In this document: piece after piece, positions 45,492 through 57,784 of the stretch
Layout of the letters: every line of letters starts with the position of its first letter
Position numbering within the stretch: position 1 is the first letter of the stretch
Assembly (NCBI RefSeq): GCF_042186555.1
Contig: NC_133324.1
Span: forward strand, 197,551,640 to 197,615,639
Length of the DNA: 64,000 nt
Reading direction: 5' to 3'
Origin: Aquarana catesbeiana
Lineage: Eukaryota; Chordata; Amphibia; Anura; Ranidae
The notes under the pieces: model-generated
What the model was told of the DNA's origin: nothing
Database searches by the model: none
Seen by the model: the letters and a program-made list of their open reading frames with translations, nothing else
Translations under genes and position numbers: made by a program

Positions 45492-48400
45492 ATCTGATGG
45501 GGAACACTAGCAGCATCGAATCAATGCTACATCTACATAGGTGAGTATGTATATTGGTCTTTTTGTATCCCATATGTCTCTTTTAAGGAGAAATACAGGC
45601 AAAACTGATTATTTGATAATAAACAAACCTTATTAATAACCAGCACATAAAAAATTGACACACAAGTCTACTTGCCGGTGTCTACTTCAGAGTTTTTTTC
45701 AGACCTGTCAGTCTACAGGTGTAAATCCAACATAATTATAACACAGCAATTCAGTCATCCAGCCTGATTAGCCCCTCTCTGTCAAAGAAGTTCTATGATC
45801 ACAGAACACACTTTCATTTAATACAATCAGCATTGTACTAACAATAAAACAATAGTTATATTTGACAATTCAATATAAGCTTACTTGAAAAATCTCCTTT
45901 CACGCTGTGAGTGCTGCCTTTCTTCTGTTCATCTCTTTCCATAACTTCCTGGATTCCCTGCATGCTTTGCAGCTTCTCCTATGCTGTTTAATTTAAATTT
46001 CTAAGGACTACATATCCCATTGTACCTTGCTGCCTGCAAGAAATGACTCATGTACTGACTCTGCCTCCTAAAACTTCTCCTCTCAGCACCTCTGTAGTTT
46101 AGAAAGCAGGCTCTGGTAATTCGGTGACACAACAGTGCAAATTAGTGCAGTGAGAATGTCTCACAGGGTAAATGAGTGGGGATTGTCACTAAGTAAGTTT
46201 ACAGACTTAAAAACCACTTCAATACCATTTAGATTATTAAGAATAGGTAAGAAATAATTCAACTGCAATGTGGACATGAATTTACATACAAAATTATGCA
46301 CCTCTCCAACCTTTCTGCCCTTTAGAAAGCAGTGACATGCGTCTTTTGCCAGGTCTAAATCCTTGGTTGGAATGGTGGCCCTGGAGGCCAAATCAATGGG
46401 AATTTTGTTTCCTGCTTGTCCAATATACTATCATTCCCTGGAGCCTTTTTACAGTCTTGTAAAGAGCCAAAACCTGGGCACCAGATTATATGTCTATTTG
46501 TATGGCCTATGATGAAGCACAACACTAGCAGCTTTTGAGTTTTTGAGGTTGTGTAATAATTTAAATGGCTTTGTGCAGATAGCTAAAACTACTGTAGTGC
46601 TACCCCTGCAAAAGCCACTTGGTAATTTGGCTTCTCTGTTCTCTGCCTTGACTCTCGGAACAACCTTTGACCCTTTGACTCATCATCTTAAGTGAATAGA
46701 CACTGCAATACTGTTGAGAGCACACATCTAAATACCCTGCTCACTGCTATGGTTCAGTATCATGAAGTAAACACCAGGCTTGTTAGCAGTAAAGGAATTG
46801 ATTATATTATCATGGATTAAAGTAGATAGCAGAATAACTATAAAGGAGCAAGTGAAGAATTAAATCATTCACAGTTCACTAGACAATGTACCCACTATGT
46901 TATACCCGTCCAGGATCAACTTCTATATGGCTGAAAGAATCTATACCTGATAACTTCTAAACCAACAATAAACAATGACTTGGATAAACAGTAATTGCAA
47001 CTGGGATCTATATTGCAATATTCCCTATATATAATATACAAATTGGTGAATAGTGCCTAAGAGTGCACTCTGTATGATATGTTTTGCTAGTACTCAACCC
47101 TTCCTACAGAGGTTCCTCTTCTCTGGGAAAGTAAAGTTCTTATAGAGGAACTATCTGAGGGGACAGTTCTTTGCCCTAAACTTCTGCTGTCTAACATTGG
47201 GGACCAGTCTTCACAGTGGTGCACATAATCCTGGTAAAATCTGCATGCAGTTGGTAAGACTGCTAGAAATGTGGCCAGTCCCTAAGTACTAAGTCTCTGC
47301 TAACAGCAATAGATCAATGGCAGAAATGCCCTCATACCAGTCTCCTGGTTTCCTGGGGTGACTGCAGTCCTCAGCAAAGACAGCTTCCTAATAGTGGCTC
47401 AGTCTCTCGGCACTTAGGTCACAGTTCTGTACTGTCTGGTTACCCCACACAGTAAAGGCTTTCCAGTGGCTCAGTCTCTCTTCATGTCCTCTGATCCCCT
47501 GGTGTAGGCACAGGAAAGGGCCGCATGTCCGCACACTCTTCAGTCTCCACACGTAAGACTCTGTCCTCTTTCTGAATGCCATGGTGAGTCCTGTGTTCCC
47601 CTCCTTGTGTGTAATGACCCATGGGTAATGTGTTCTGCAGCCCATCCACCTCTGTATGCAGAGCTTCTTAGAGACTACATCTTCCATGGTTCTTTGCAGC
47701 TGCTGTGTAATAGCCTCCTTGCTGCTCATACACAACTTTGGAGGGGGGTAGTGCAGGGGGATTCACTAACAGCCACTCCTGTCAGCAGCTTAGCCAGCAG
47801 CACAGATTCTCTGTACACAGAGCCCATCGTTGGGGGTGAAGGAGGAGAGTGGGCACAGGAGAATGCATCCCACTCCCCCAGCCTGCAAGGTAACACCACA
47901 ATCAAGGAAAAGCATTTTATGTATAATTTACCATACTATACTGTATAATACAGTTCAATTATAACTGATAACAGGAGGCCACGTTTGCTACTAATTAAAA
48001 AAGAAAATCTATTTAATATTTTCCAGGAATATAATATACTAATAAAAAATATATTCCTGGGGCTTGCAATGGTTGGTCCACCTGATATGCAAATTTGGCA
48101 CAGTCCCCTTGTAGCAAAAGGACTGGATGTGTCCTAGATTTTTTTTCAAGACACTCTTCTCATTTTCCTGGGAAAATGTGTAAGACATTGCATAAACCTT
48201 AATTGACAAGTGAAAGTATGCAAGACCTGAGATTTATTGCCTGCTAAAAGACAGGAGCGAGTAATCTGAGAGACGACCATGTTAAATGGCAATCACTGAG
48301 CTGGCCTGAAGACTCGTGTAATATTTATTAATGTCAGCCTTTCAATTTATTTTGTTTGCTTGTTCACTATTTTTTTTGTAGTTCCCCTCCTGACCTACTA

Positions 48401-49299
48401 CCCTGTTAACTTTTATGAACAGGATGTGGTTTAATTAACAAAGCTGCTCCATGGAAATGTCACCAAAGATAAAATTATTAACTGTTTCGTTGTCCTTCTG
48501 TACCATGGATAATGAAACATTTTATGTTGTTAAAAATAGCAAAAGCACACAACCAACATAAGCAAGCATATATATTTGACAAATATGTATATATGTTTTA
48601 AATATATGAATAAAACAAAATACAGCAGGCAGTTCAGCTCATTGGCCACTGGCTCTGGGCACCCTGATTCCTCAAAGGGTGGCTTACACATTTTATTTCT
48701 GCGAACAATTAGTATCACAAGCCCTCTAATGCACAGTAACCATGGACAGAAACTCTCAAATCAGCTAATACAAGTAACATTATAGGCTGTTATGTTTCTG
48801 CATTTATAGTATTGGTACCAAGGTTCACAGGGCACCTGCCTGTAGATAGGAGAAACAAAAAGAAAAAGACATAGCTTTCAGAAATGCCAAACATAAAGAG
48901 ATTCAATTCTAATTATTAAAAACACTTTTGCATCTATAGGACTTTTTAGGCACTATTCAACAAAAAAACAAAAACATCCACAAAGGTCACATTTTATTTG
49001 TACATTTTATTTTTTTTTATCACATCTGTTTGGTCTATATACAAATTAGGTGAATGGTGCCTAAAATGTTTCATAGATGTAAAAGTGGTTATAATATGTG
49101 TATTTTTGTTATTTTGTCCAGATATCTTTTATGAATATTACCTGTTATTTGTTTCCATTGACACTGCTAATTTTTGTCATGTCTTAGGAATAATATACCC
49201 CACGTTTCCACTGACTCACGGACATAATGACATTTCATTCAATTGTGGCACTTCAGGTGTGTTTGGCTGTCTCATTGGATGCCAGCTCTGAGAATCAAT
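45492..49299. other. No gene or repeat recognised
   Basis: Long AT-rich stretch. Overlapping frames at 47,388-47,948 on both strands lack domains. A palindromic atattcctgg...ccaggaatat pair lies at about 48,022-48,060. Confidence 0.4.
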
Positions 49300-49755
49300 C
49301 AGTGGTGGCCCGTAATGCAGGGTGCAAGGGCGCCGCCCCACTATCCATGTGTTCGGCCCCCTATAAAGCATGCGGGGCGCCGGGCGCATGGACTCCCAAG
49401 GGGTTCATTTTTTTTTAAAAGTATGTGATTAGAGCTAGAAGCTCTAATAAGCTTCAAGAAAGGGTGGTCTCGGGGCGCAGAGCGCTGCACCCTGAGCCCA
49501 CCCAGTTGTGTGGAATAGCGAATGAGTATTCGCTATTATCACACTGATTCTCCTCCTGGTCAATCAAACGCAGGGGAAGCCCGACCGACTGACCCACCAG
49601 CCACCACTGGAATACGGAGGGGGGACACGGAGGAGACGGAGGGGGGAAGCCACCACTGGCAGTAACCCTCCACCATGTCAGTCCGTAGGCAGCACAGGGT
49701 AAGTGAGCTGGCAACTGGGGGGGGTGTGGGTATGGTGCGCAGTGCAGGCTGGAGG
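49300..49755 (+). repeat. Dispersed repeat family A, copy 2
   Basis: Matches 8,095-8,545: ggggcgccgggcgc, T-run, hairpin attagagct-aga-agctctaat (49,428-49,448), hairpin tagcgaat...attcgcta (49,517-49,536), and a GGAG-rich end before gggtaagtg. The first hairpin differs from copy 1 by a paired change. Confidence 0.65.
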
Positions 49756-52059
49756 CCTGGAGCGACAGGAGGGGTCAGGCCAGCCGCCAATGGAATCAAT
49801 AACAACAGACAGTAACATTCTGTCAATTGCACCAACTGCTTTAAAAAGTAGAATAACCATGTATTACTGACATGCTAAAATGTAGGAATTTCAGGCAATG
49901 TGCAGTGATCAGGGCAATCACTGTCTGGTTTTCTGCACCAAGGGAGGTAAGAAGGCACAAGCTGGCAAAAATGCAGCGAATTTAGACGAAATGGCCGCAC
50001 ACCACTGTAGATCAAAATCCTTTTTATTTGGACATCCCAAAAACTACATGAATCAGAATGCTGGGTATCCCACTGCACTTAAGAATGCAGCTTTTATGCA
50101 CATTTGTGGCAGCTCACCACAGCACACAGCAAAGTACAACGTTGTGGTGTGCTGTTTAAAAAAATGCTGCCTGGCCTGTTTTTTCTACCATTCTGGTGCA
50201 TTGGCAGCCCAATCATAATGACAAAGCACAGAAATGGAATATGAGTACTGACGATGAAAACTCTAAGTGAAAATTAAAATTTAATATTCGATTTTTTTTT
50301 AAATTTAATTGTACTTACAGATAAATTACTGTATATCTAAAGGCAAAAAATTATTTATTTTGGATAGAGAAGGGAAGGGTACGTTTTATTGCCACCTCTA
50401 TCTCATTCTAGATTATAAGAGTTAACGAGCAGGGCCTTCTGATTCCGGCCATATTGAATTGTATTGTAACTGTATTGTCTGCCCTTATGTTGTAAAGTGC
50501 TGTTCAAACTGTTGCCACGCCCACTATATAAATCCTGTATTATAATAATAAGAATAACAATAATAATAATTACGGAGATTTCCATCTGCCCTGTAGACTC
50601 AACAGATGTGAGAGGATATCTTTCCAATGTAGGAAAAAATCCCCCCTTTGAAATGCATCAGTGAAATAAGTGTTCTCATTCTTGTTTTGGTGGCAATTCC
50701 AAATTTAACCTCACTTTCGTACCTGGTGACATTGCCTTTAGTTATACTTTAACTCTGTCAGCTGATAGTAATGTTATATATTAGTATGCATGGACAAGCT
50801 TGTAGCTTTACTATAAATTATTTCCCAGCACTGCTTCTGCCACCATGAAGGAGCTATGCAAATAATGATATTATTAAAGTTAGTATTTGCATAGGGCTTA
50901 GATGCTTCTTTTCCCATGTCACAAAGCTAGGGTCTGGAGATACAGCAGGTCAGTCGGATATCAAGTTCAGCATTGTGGGATAGGAAAAGGGTGAGCCACT
51001 AATGGTGAGTTTTGAATTTGGATTGACAAAGGCTTCAACCTAAACACTAGCTGTTCAAAGTGTCCAGATTTGACCTGTCACCAATACTAAACATCTGGCT
51101 GATACTGCAAGTGGAAGTCATTTAATGAAGCCCAGCTACCTGCGCCCATTTTCCCAAAAGCTTAAACATTTACTTTGAAAAAGTCCAGAATAAAATAACA
51201 AGAGTGAGTTCCTACAGACCTTAATGGAGTTTGGGTGATATGTTTGGGGTTTGCAACTTTTTTTTCAGTTGTTTGGCAAACATCCATAGAACAAAACTTT
51301 GCTCAGTTTGCTCATCAATATCACTTTGGATGGCAGAAAAAGTGTTTGAAAAAATTTAAGGAAAAGTATGCGGATGCATCTTATAGTGTATACCATGCAA
51401 TCTTGATAGAAGGGTTGGCTTATATAAATTGGAACCCTAGGAAAAAACAAAAAATGTGGCACTCTTAGCTGGAATACTGCAGACCCTTTTACACCTCCTG
51501 GTTCTTTGTGTCTTTCTTCTTTTTTATTTAAATCAGCTAATAGTTAAACGGACATTTTGCAAGAGTTCATTGAGTTTAGAATTTAATTGTAATAATAATT
51601 TGAATACTACATTATGAGAGTTTTTGTTTCATGAAATACAAGGAGGGGAGAGATGGAGCAGTGATCAAAGGAAAAACGTGCAGGAAAGGGAATGATATAC
51701 AGTGACACAGAAATAATCAAAAAGCTGTACCTTATATTAATTTAGAAGTTGTATGAAAGTGGAGCAAATCTAGAAGGTTGTGGTAATAATGCAGGAACAA
51801 AAAAGGAAGTGGAGTGTTTATTTACTGAAGAGTATAAAGCAACTAAATTGGACTGCCATTGTGTATTCTATGCATATATGTTCTGTTTATTATGTGTATA
51901 TGTTGTGTGGGGACTGTAATAGCTATTAATCAGAGGTCCCCAAACTTTGTAAACCAAAGGGCCAGTTAACTATCTGTCACAGTGTTACAAAAAGGGAACA
52001 TGGTTGCTTGAAGTAAAGAAAATGCCCTTACATTGGTGGTCAGTTGAAGTAAAACATGC
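49756..52059. other. No gene recognised
   Basis: AT-rich; includes a (taa)n-like stretch near 50,540-50,565. The frame 51,235-51,468 after a ttttttttcag is discussed as rejected. Confidence 0.4.
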
Positions 52060-52283
52060 CTCTACATCAGTGGGAGTACAAAATGTGGTAGGAATGGTGC
52101 CCCTGTGAAAGTGGGAGGAAAGCTCAGTGGTTGGAATGATGTCCCTCTATCAGTGGTGGGAATTATGCCTCTGTGTCAGTGGTAGGAATAATGCCCCTGT
52201 GTCAGTGGTAGGAATGGTGCCTCTGTGTCAGTGTTAGGAGCAGTGCCCCTTGTCAGTGGTAGGAATGGTGCCCCTGTGTCAAA
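52060..52283 (+). repeat. Minisatellite, left part
   Basis: Repeats of about 27 bp with the core tcagtggtaggaatggtgcc and ctctgtg or ccctgtg. It resumes at 53,128 after a nested transposon. Confidence 0.8.
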
Positions 52284-53127
52284 ACAGGCGGTCCCCGGGT
52301 TACAAACATCCTGCTTACAAACAGAGGGAGACAACAGGAAGTGAGAGGAAATCTACCCCTAGGAAGGGAAATTCACTCCTGTAATGCCCCATACACACGG
52401 TCGGACATTGATCGGATATTCCGACAACAAAATCCATGGATTTTTTCCGACGGATGTTGGCTCAAACTTGTCTTGCATACACATGGTCACACAAAGTTGT
52501 CGGAAAATCCGATCGTTCTGAACGTGGTGACATAAAACACATACGTTGGGTCTATAAACGGGGCAGTAGCCAATAGCTTTCGTCTCTTAATTTATTCTGA
52601 GCTTGCGTGGCACTTTGTGCGTCGGATTTGTGTACACACGATCGGAATTTCCAACAAACGGATTTTGTTGTGGGAAAATTTTATAGCCTGCTTTCAAACT
52701 TTGTGTGTCGGAAAATCCGATGGAAAATGTGTGATGGAGCCCACACACGGTCGGATTTTCCTACAACAAGGTCCTATCACACATTTTCCGTCGGAAAATC
52801 CGACCGTTTGTACAGGGCATAAGAGTTATCATGGGAAAAAGGTATCTCCACTGAAGCTTTATCACCAATCCTTGTTTCCACAACAACCCCAAATTTTCTA
52901 AATCCAATTGTCATTGGGATAGAAAGTGAGGTGAAATCTTTTGACCAGGAACAAAGACAGCAAAACAAATGTTAAAACCCTTCCCTATGCTATCCAAAAA
53001 GCTTAAAAATTGTTTTTTTGGCTGGAGCTACACTTAAAAAAATTTACCTGTTACGACTTACAAACAAATTCAATTTAAGAACAAACCTACAGACCCTATC
53101 TTGTTTGTAACCCGGGGACTGCCTGTA
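52284..53127. mobile_element. DNA transposon with ACAGGC(G/A)GTCCCCGGGTTAC ends
   Basis: The left end acaggcggtccccgggttac (52,284) is inverted at gtaacccggggactgcctgt (to 53,126). It splits the minisatellite and contains a family F MITE. No coding region. Confidence 0.8.
52385..52819 (+). mobile_element. PIF/Harbinger-like MITE family F, copy 2, nested
   Basis: Ends tgccccatacacacggtcgg and, inverted, ccgaccgtttgtacagggca. TAA flanks both sides (52,382-52,384 and 52,820-52,822). It lies within the 52,284-53,127 element. Confidence 0.85.
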
Positions 53128-53282
53128 GTAGGAATGATGCCTCTGTGCCAATGGTAGGAATGGTGCCTCTGTGTCAGTGGTAGGAGTTGTGCCGTTTGTC
53201 AGTGGGAGGAATGGTACCCTTGTGTCAGTGATAGGAGTAGTGCCCCATTGTCCATGGGAAATGGTCATTGGTGTTCAGTGGT
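53128..53282 (+). repeat. Minisatellite, right part
   Basis: Continues the 52,060-52,283 array with gtaggaatgatgcctctgtg units; the last units are diverged. Confidence 0.75.
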
Positions 53283-53891
53283 CACATGCCCAATAGTTTG
53301 GGACTGTGGCTATTAACCACTTCTGGATGGTCCCATAGCAGATAAACTCCTACTCTAGCCCTCCTGTGTAGATTCACGTGTATATACGTGACTCTGAATT
53401 TCTGCCAAGGGGAGCGCGCTCACTCTGCTGGCAGGCCGCTTCTGCTGTAATTACAGCAAAAGCCGATCTGCAGGGGCTTTGCACTGGATGTCCGCTGGCA
53501 CTCACTGATCATTAGGCAGAGACATAGAATGGAGCAGAGCTCCATTCTGACAGGGGGGAAGTAATAGATTTTGTGTCCCCACAAAGCAGGGATTAAAATT
53601 CATCACTTACCTTAGTAAAAGCAGCACATACAGTACACAAAAACACTGACTAGGCACACAGTTAACCCTTTGATCGCCCTAGATGTTTAACCACCTCCCA
53701 GCCAGTGTCATTAGTACAATGACAGTGGATATTTTTAGCACTGATCACTGTATTAGTGTCACTGGTTCCCACAAAGTTTCAAAAGTGTCAGTTAGTGTCA
53801 GATTGTCGACCACAATATTGCAGTCCCGCTATAAGTTACTGATGGACACCATTATTAGCATGAAAGAAAAACAGATACAAATTCCAGTATA

Positions 53892-55521
53892 CAGTATCTC
53901 TCAAAAGTGAGTACACTCCTCATATTTTTGTAAATATTTTATTCTTTTCATGTGTCAGCACTGAAGAAATGACACTTTGCTACAATGTAAAGCAGTGAGT
54001 GTACAGCTTGTATAACAGTGTAAATTTGCTGTCCCCTCAAATTAATTCAACACACAGCCATTAATGTCTAAACCGCTGGAAACAAAAGTGAGTACACCCC
54101 TAAGTGAAAATGTTCAAATTGAGCCCAAAGTGTCAATATTTTGTGTGGCCACCATTATTTTCCAGCACTGCCTTAACCCTCTTGGGCATGGAGATCACCA
54201 GAGCTTCACAGGTTGCCACTGGAGTCCTCTTCCACACCTCCATGATGACATCACAGAGGTGGTGGATGTTAGAGACCTTGCGCTCCTCCACCTTCCATTT
54301 GAGGATGCCCCACCGATGCTCAATAGGGTTTAGGTCTGGAGACATGCTTGGTCAATCCATCACTTTTACTCTCAGCTTCTTTAGCAAGGCAGTGGTCGTC
54401 TTGGAGGTGTGTTTGGGGTCGGTATCATGTTGGAATACTGCCCTGCGGCCCAGTCTCCGAAGGTAGGGGATCATGCTCTGCTTCAGTATGTCACAATACA
54501 AGTTGGCATTCATAGTTCTCTCAATGAACTGTAGCTCCCCAGTGCCGGTAGCACTCATGCAGCACCAGACCATGACACACCCACCACTATGCTTGCCTGT
54601 AGGCAAGACACACTTGTTTTTGTACCCCTCACCTGGTTGCCGCCACACACACTTGAGACCATCTGAACCAAATAAGTTTATCTTGGTCTCATCAGACCAC
54701 AGCACATGGTTCCAGTAATGCATGTCCTTAGTCTGCTTGTCTTCAGCAAACTGTTTGCGGGCTTTCTTGTGCATCATCTTTAGAAGAGGCTTCCTTCTGG
54801 GACGACAGCCATGCAGACCAATATGATGCAGTGTGCGGCGTATGATCTGAGCACTGACAGGCTGACCTCCCACCCCTTCAACCTCTGCAGCAATGCTGGC
54901 AGCACTCATACCTCTATTTCCCAAAGACAACCTCTGGATATGACGCTGAGCACGTGCACTCAACTCCTTTAGTCGACCATGGTGAGGCCTGTTCTGAGTG
55001 GAACCTGTCCAGTTAAACCGCTGTATGGCCACCATGCTGCAGCTCAGTTTTGGGGCCTTGGCAATCTTCTTATAACCTAGGCCATCTTTATGTAGAGCAA
55101 CAATTCTTTTTTTCAGATTTTCAGAGAGTTCTTTGCTATTAGGTACCATGTTGAACTACCAGTAACCAGTATGAGAGAGTGAGAGCGATAACACCAAATT
55201 TAACACTCCTGCTCCCCATTCACACCTGAGACCTTGTAACACTAACGAGTCACATGACACCGGGGAGGGAAAATGGCTAATTGGGCCCAATTTGGACATT
55301 TTCACTTAGGGGTGTACTCACTTTTGTTGCCAGCAGTTTAGACATTAATGGCTGTGTCTTGAGTTATTTTGAGGGGACAGCAAATTTACACTGGTATACA
55401 AGCTGTACACTCACTACTTTACATTGTAGCAAAGTGTCATTTCTTCAGTGTTGTCACATGAAAAGATATAATAAAATATTTACAAAAATGTGAGGGGTGT
55501 ACTCACTATTGTGAGATACTG
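53892..55521 (-). mobile_element. Tc1-like transposon, about 1.63 kb, near complete
   Basis: Ends CAGTATCTCTCAAAAGTGAG (53,892) and its inverse to 55,521 (right end gtgagatactg) are flanked by TA. The terminal inverted repeats are about 210 bp, with inner direct repeats (agtgagtacaccc near 54,088 and ggtgtactcact near 55,310), the IR/DR plan of many Tc1 elements. The single transposase gene on minus has a nonsense codon. This family is, from memory, shared by distant aquatic vertebrates. Confidence 0.95.
54133..55149 (-). pseudogene. Tc1 transposase, one in-frame stop
   Basis: The ATG at 55,149 starts a frame of about 338 codons, close to the usual 340. The N-terminal helix-turn-helix DNA-binding part is LKKRIVALHKDGLGYKKIAK then SARAQRHIQRLS. 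The catalytic DDE domain follows with WSDETKINLFGS and VFQHDTDPKHTS. A TGA at 54,354-54,352 replaces the Trp of the DWPSMSPDL block, after which the frame resumes through LNPIEHRWG (the third acidic residue) to the TAA at 54,133. Near residue 55 two residues are missing compared with the family (AIQRF for an AKTIQRF-like stretch). As read, the protein would lack the last catalytic residue. Confidence 0.95.
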
Positions 55522-55883
55522 TATATACCATAGTTTGTAGATGCTATAACTTTTGTGCAAACCAATCAATATACCCTTATTGGGATTTTTTACCAAAAAT
55601 ATGTAGTAGAATACATATTGGCCTAAATTTATCAAGAAATTTGATTTTTAAAATGTTTTTATTGAATATGTTTCATAGTAGAAAGTAAAAAATGTTTTTT
55701 TTTGTTTAAATTGTCGGTCTTTTTTTGTTTATAGTGCAAAAGATTAAAAAAACACAGTGGTGGTCAAATACCACCAAAAGAAAGCTTTATTTGTGGGAAA
55801 AACTGACAATCAGTGCATGCAATGCTGTACCCAAATAAAATGTAAATCATTTTTTTTCCACAAATAGAGATTTAATCTGGTGG

Positions 55884-55967
55884 TATATATATATATATAT
55901 ATATATCTATATATATATATATCTATATATATATATAGATATATATATATATATCTATATATATATA
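55884..55967 (+). repeat. (TA)n microsatellite with ATCT interruptions
   Basis: About 84 bp of ta repeats broken by atct and agat steps; it lies inside the family D copy. Confidence 0.9.
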
Positions 55968-56043
55968 CGTGATTCTGCATAGGAGGGCCACCCTGTAGCC
56001 CTGTAGCAGTAAATCTGCTATAGGGTGGTCCTTAACTGGTTAA

Positions 56044-57187
56044 ACAACATATTAGGGCTGGTAGCTTGGTGTCATCTGTTAATATGAATCATATCTATCA
56101 TATCATGCTATATTCCAGTACCCAATAAAGATTCAGATTCATGGATGACACTGAGCTGCCAGCCTGAATACGTTGTTTGTTTACTGTGTGGAGTGTGCAG
56201 GCACTCAAGCCAGAGCACCAGTATTTCTAGCCTCAAGAGGTCTGTGCAGTTGAGCACTGCTATTTTCTTCCTGCCTAAAAGGGAGTGTTTAATGATAAAA
56301 AGTGGAAAGAAATATGAGAGGTAACCAACTGTTTTTCATCCCATCTCTACTGTAATTAGCACATTTTTCATCATGTTTCACACTAAGGTGGAATCTGCAC
56401 CACACAAATATGCACATTACAAAGAATCTGCACACTACTCACAAACTGGGCACTAATGCAAGCCTACAAAAAATCTTCACATTACATGGACAGAGGGGAA
56501 CAGAAGGGGGCTGTGGGAAGGTGAGGTCAGCTCTTAGGGGTCTGTAGAATTGTAGGAGCCCTGGGCAATTACCCAATTTGCCCACCCCCAAAACACTAGC
56601 CCTGATTAACAGCATTAAAGCCTAACTCAAGCCAAATTGTTTTTTTTAAATGTGCATATATGTGGTAAGAGTTTTATTTTCTCTTAGGATCTATTTCTAT
56701 CTGAGTGTTATCATCAGAAAATTAAAGCATGGATAACAACCAAAACATTGTGTGAAGTTCTCTTCCTCTCTCTGCTAGAAATTACATTTTCTCAGTGTCC
56801 CCATTGAGGAGATTTTCCATTGTTTCCTGTTCTGACAGGAAGTGAGGGGATTTGTTAACCTTTCCCTGATGTATCCGATTAACCCTTCCCTGATGTATCC
56901 AAAACACAACAGAAATGTTTTGGGTCAAGATGTGTAATGTTACTTTTGTGTCAGGGAAATGGCAGAAGAAGAATTGGCAATTCCACCAATATTCATCATG
57001 GCCGCAACCGCACTCAATACAAACTGGTGCACATAGATGCGCGATAGCGCTAACCAGTGCACGCGCCTGCGCAATCGCATGTGTATAATGCTGGCACCCA
57101 CTGGCATATTTAAACCTGCTGCTGTGAGCACTGGATTGCTGGATTATCATCAACTTCCCCTGTGTTCCTTGTGCTTCTGCGTAGCAT
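56044..57187. other. No gene recognised
   Basis: Includes the repeated phrase ccttccctgatgtatcc (56,862 and 56,885). A 136-residue minus frame (56,782-57,192) shows no domain. Confidence 0.4.
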
Positions 57188-57238
57188 GTCAAGGCAAGCC
57201 GGGTCGGACCTTCCGTTACCGACCCGGCTTGCCTTGAC
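57188..57238. repeat. Perfect 20-bp hairpin with 11-base loop
   Basis: gtcaaggcaagccgggtcgg (57,188-57,207) and its exact complement (57,219-57,238). It lies in a C/T-rich segment continued after the MITE at 57,785, likely part of an older dispersed repeat. Confidence 0.85.
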
Positions 57239-57351
57239 CTGCTTATCCTGATCTTCTGGCTTGACCCCTAGCTTGTACTCTGACTTAGCTCCTGCTTCTT
57301 CATTGTGTTTGACCCTGGCTTCATTCTTCGACTCTGCTACCATCTGTCTTA

Positions 57352-57784
57352 TGCCCCGTACACACGGTTGGATTTTCAGATGGAAAATGTGTGATAGGAC
57401 CTTGTTGTCGGAAATTCCGACCGTGTGTAGGCTTCAGCACACATTTTCCATCGGATTTTCTGACACACAAAGTTTGAGAGCAGGATATAAAATTTTCCGA
57501 CAACAAAATCCGTTGTCGGAAATTCCGATTGTGTGTACACAAATCCGACGGACAAAGTGCCACGCATGATCAGAATAAATAAAGAGATGAAAGCTATTGG
57601 CCACTGCCCCGTTTATAGTCCCGACGTACGTGTTTTACGTCACCGCGTTTAGAACGATAGATTTTCCAACAACTTTGTGTGACCGTGTGTATGCAAGACA
57701 AATTTGAGCCAACATCCATCGGAAAAAATCCTAGGATTTTGTTGTCGGAATGTCCGAACAAAGTCCGACCGTGTGTACTGGGCA
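57352..57784 (-). mobile_element. PIF/Harbinger-like MITE family F, copy 3
   Basis: Ends tgccccgtacacacggttgg and, inverted, ccgaccgtgtgtactgggca. Exact TTA duplication at 57,349-57,351 and 57,785-57,787. Orientation is opposite to copies 1 and 2. Confidence 0.85.

Larger units (their letters stand above)
53313..56043. mobile_element. Non-autonomous DNA transposon family D, copy 2, interrupted by Tc1
   Basis: Left ttaaccacttctggatgg with cccatagcagata, and right end tctgctatagggtggtcctt with aactggttaa, are inverted. Interior right text (accaccaaaagaaagctt, accaatcaatataccc, tatgtagtagaatac) is the complement of copy 1 at 23.0-23.9 kb. A second ttaaccacctcccagcc at 53,689 is an internal family landmark. 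The Tc1 at 53,892-55,521 is nested. Confidence 0.7.

Noticed and set aside
47388..47948. Overlapping frames of 113-115 codons on both strands
   Set aside because: No domains, no splice context; balanced base composition makes long chance frames likely.
51235..51468. Possible exon after a polypyrimidine tract and AG
   Set aside because: 77-codon frame without recognisable domain, no clear 3' UTR signal nearby; chance acceptor-like text is common in AT-rich DNA.
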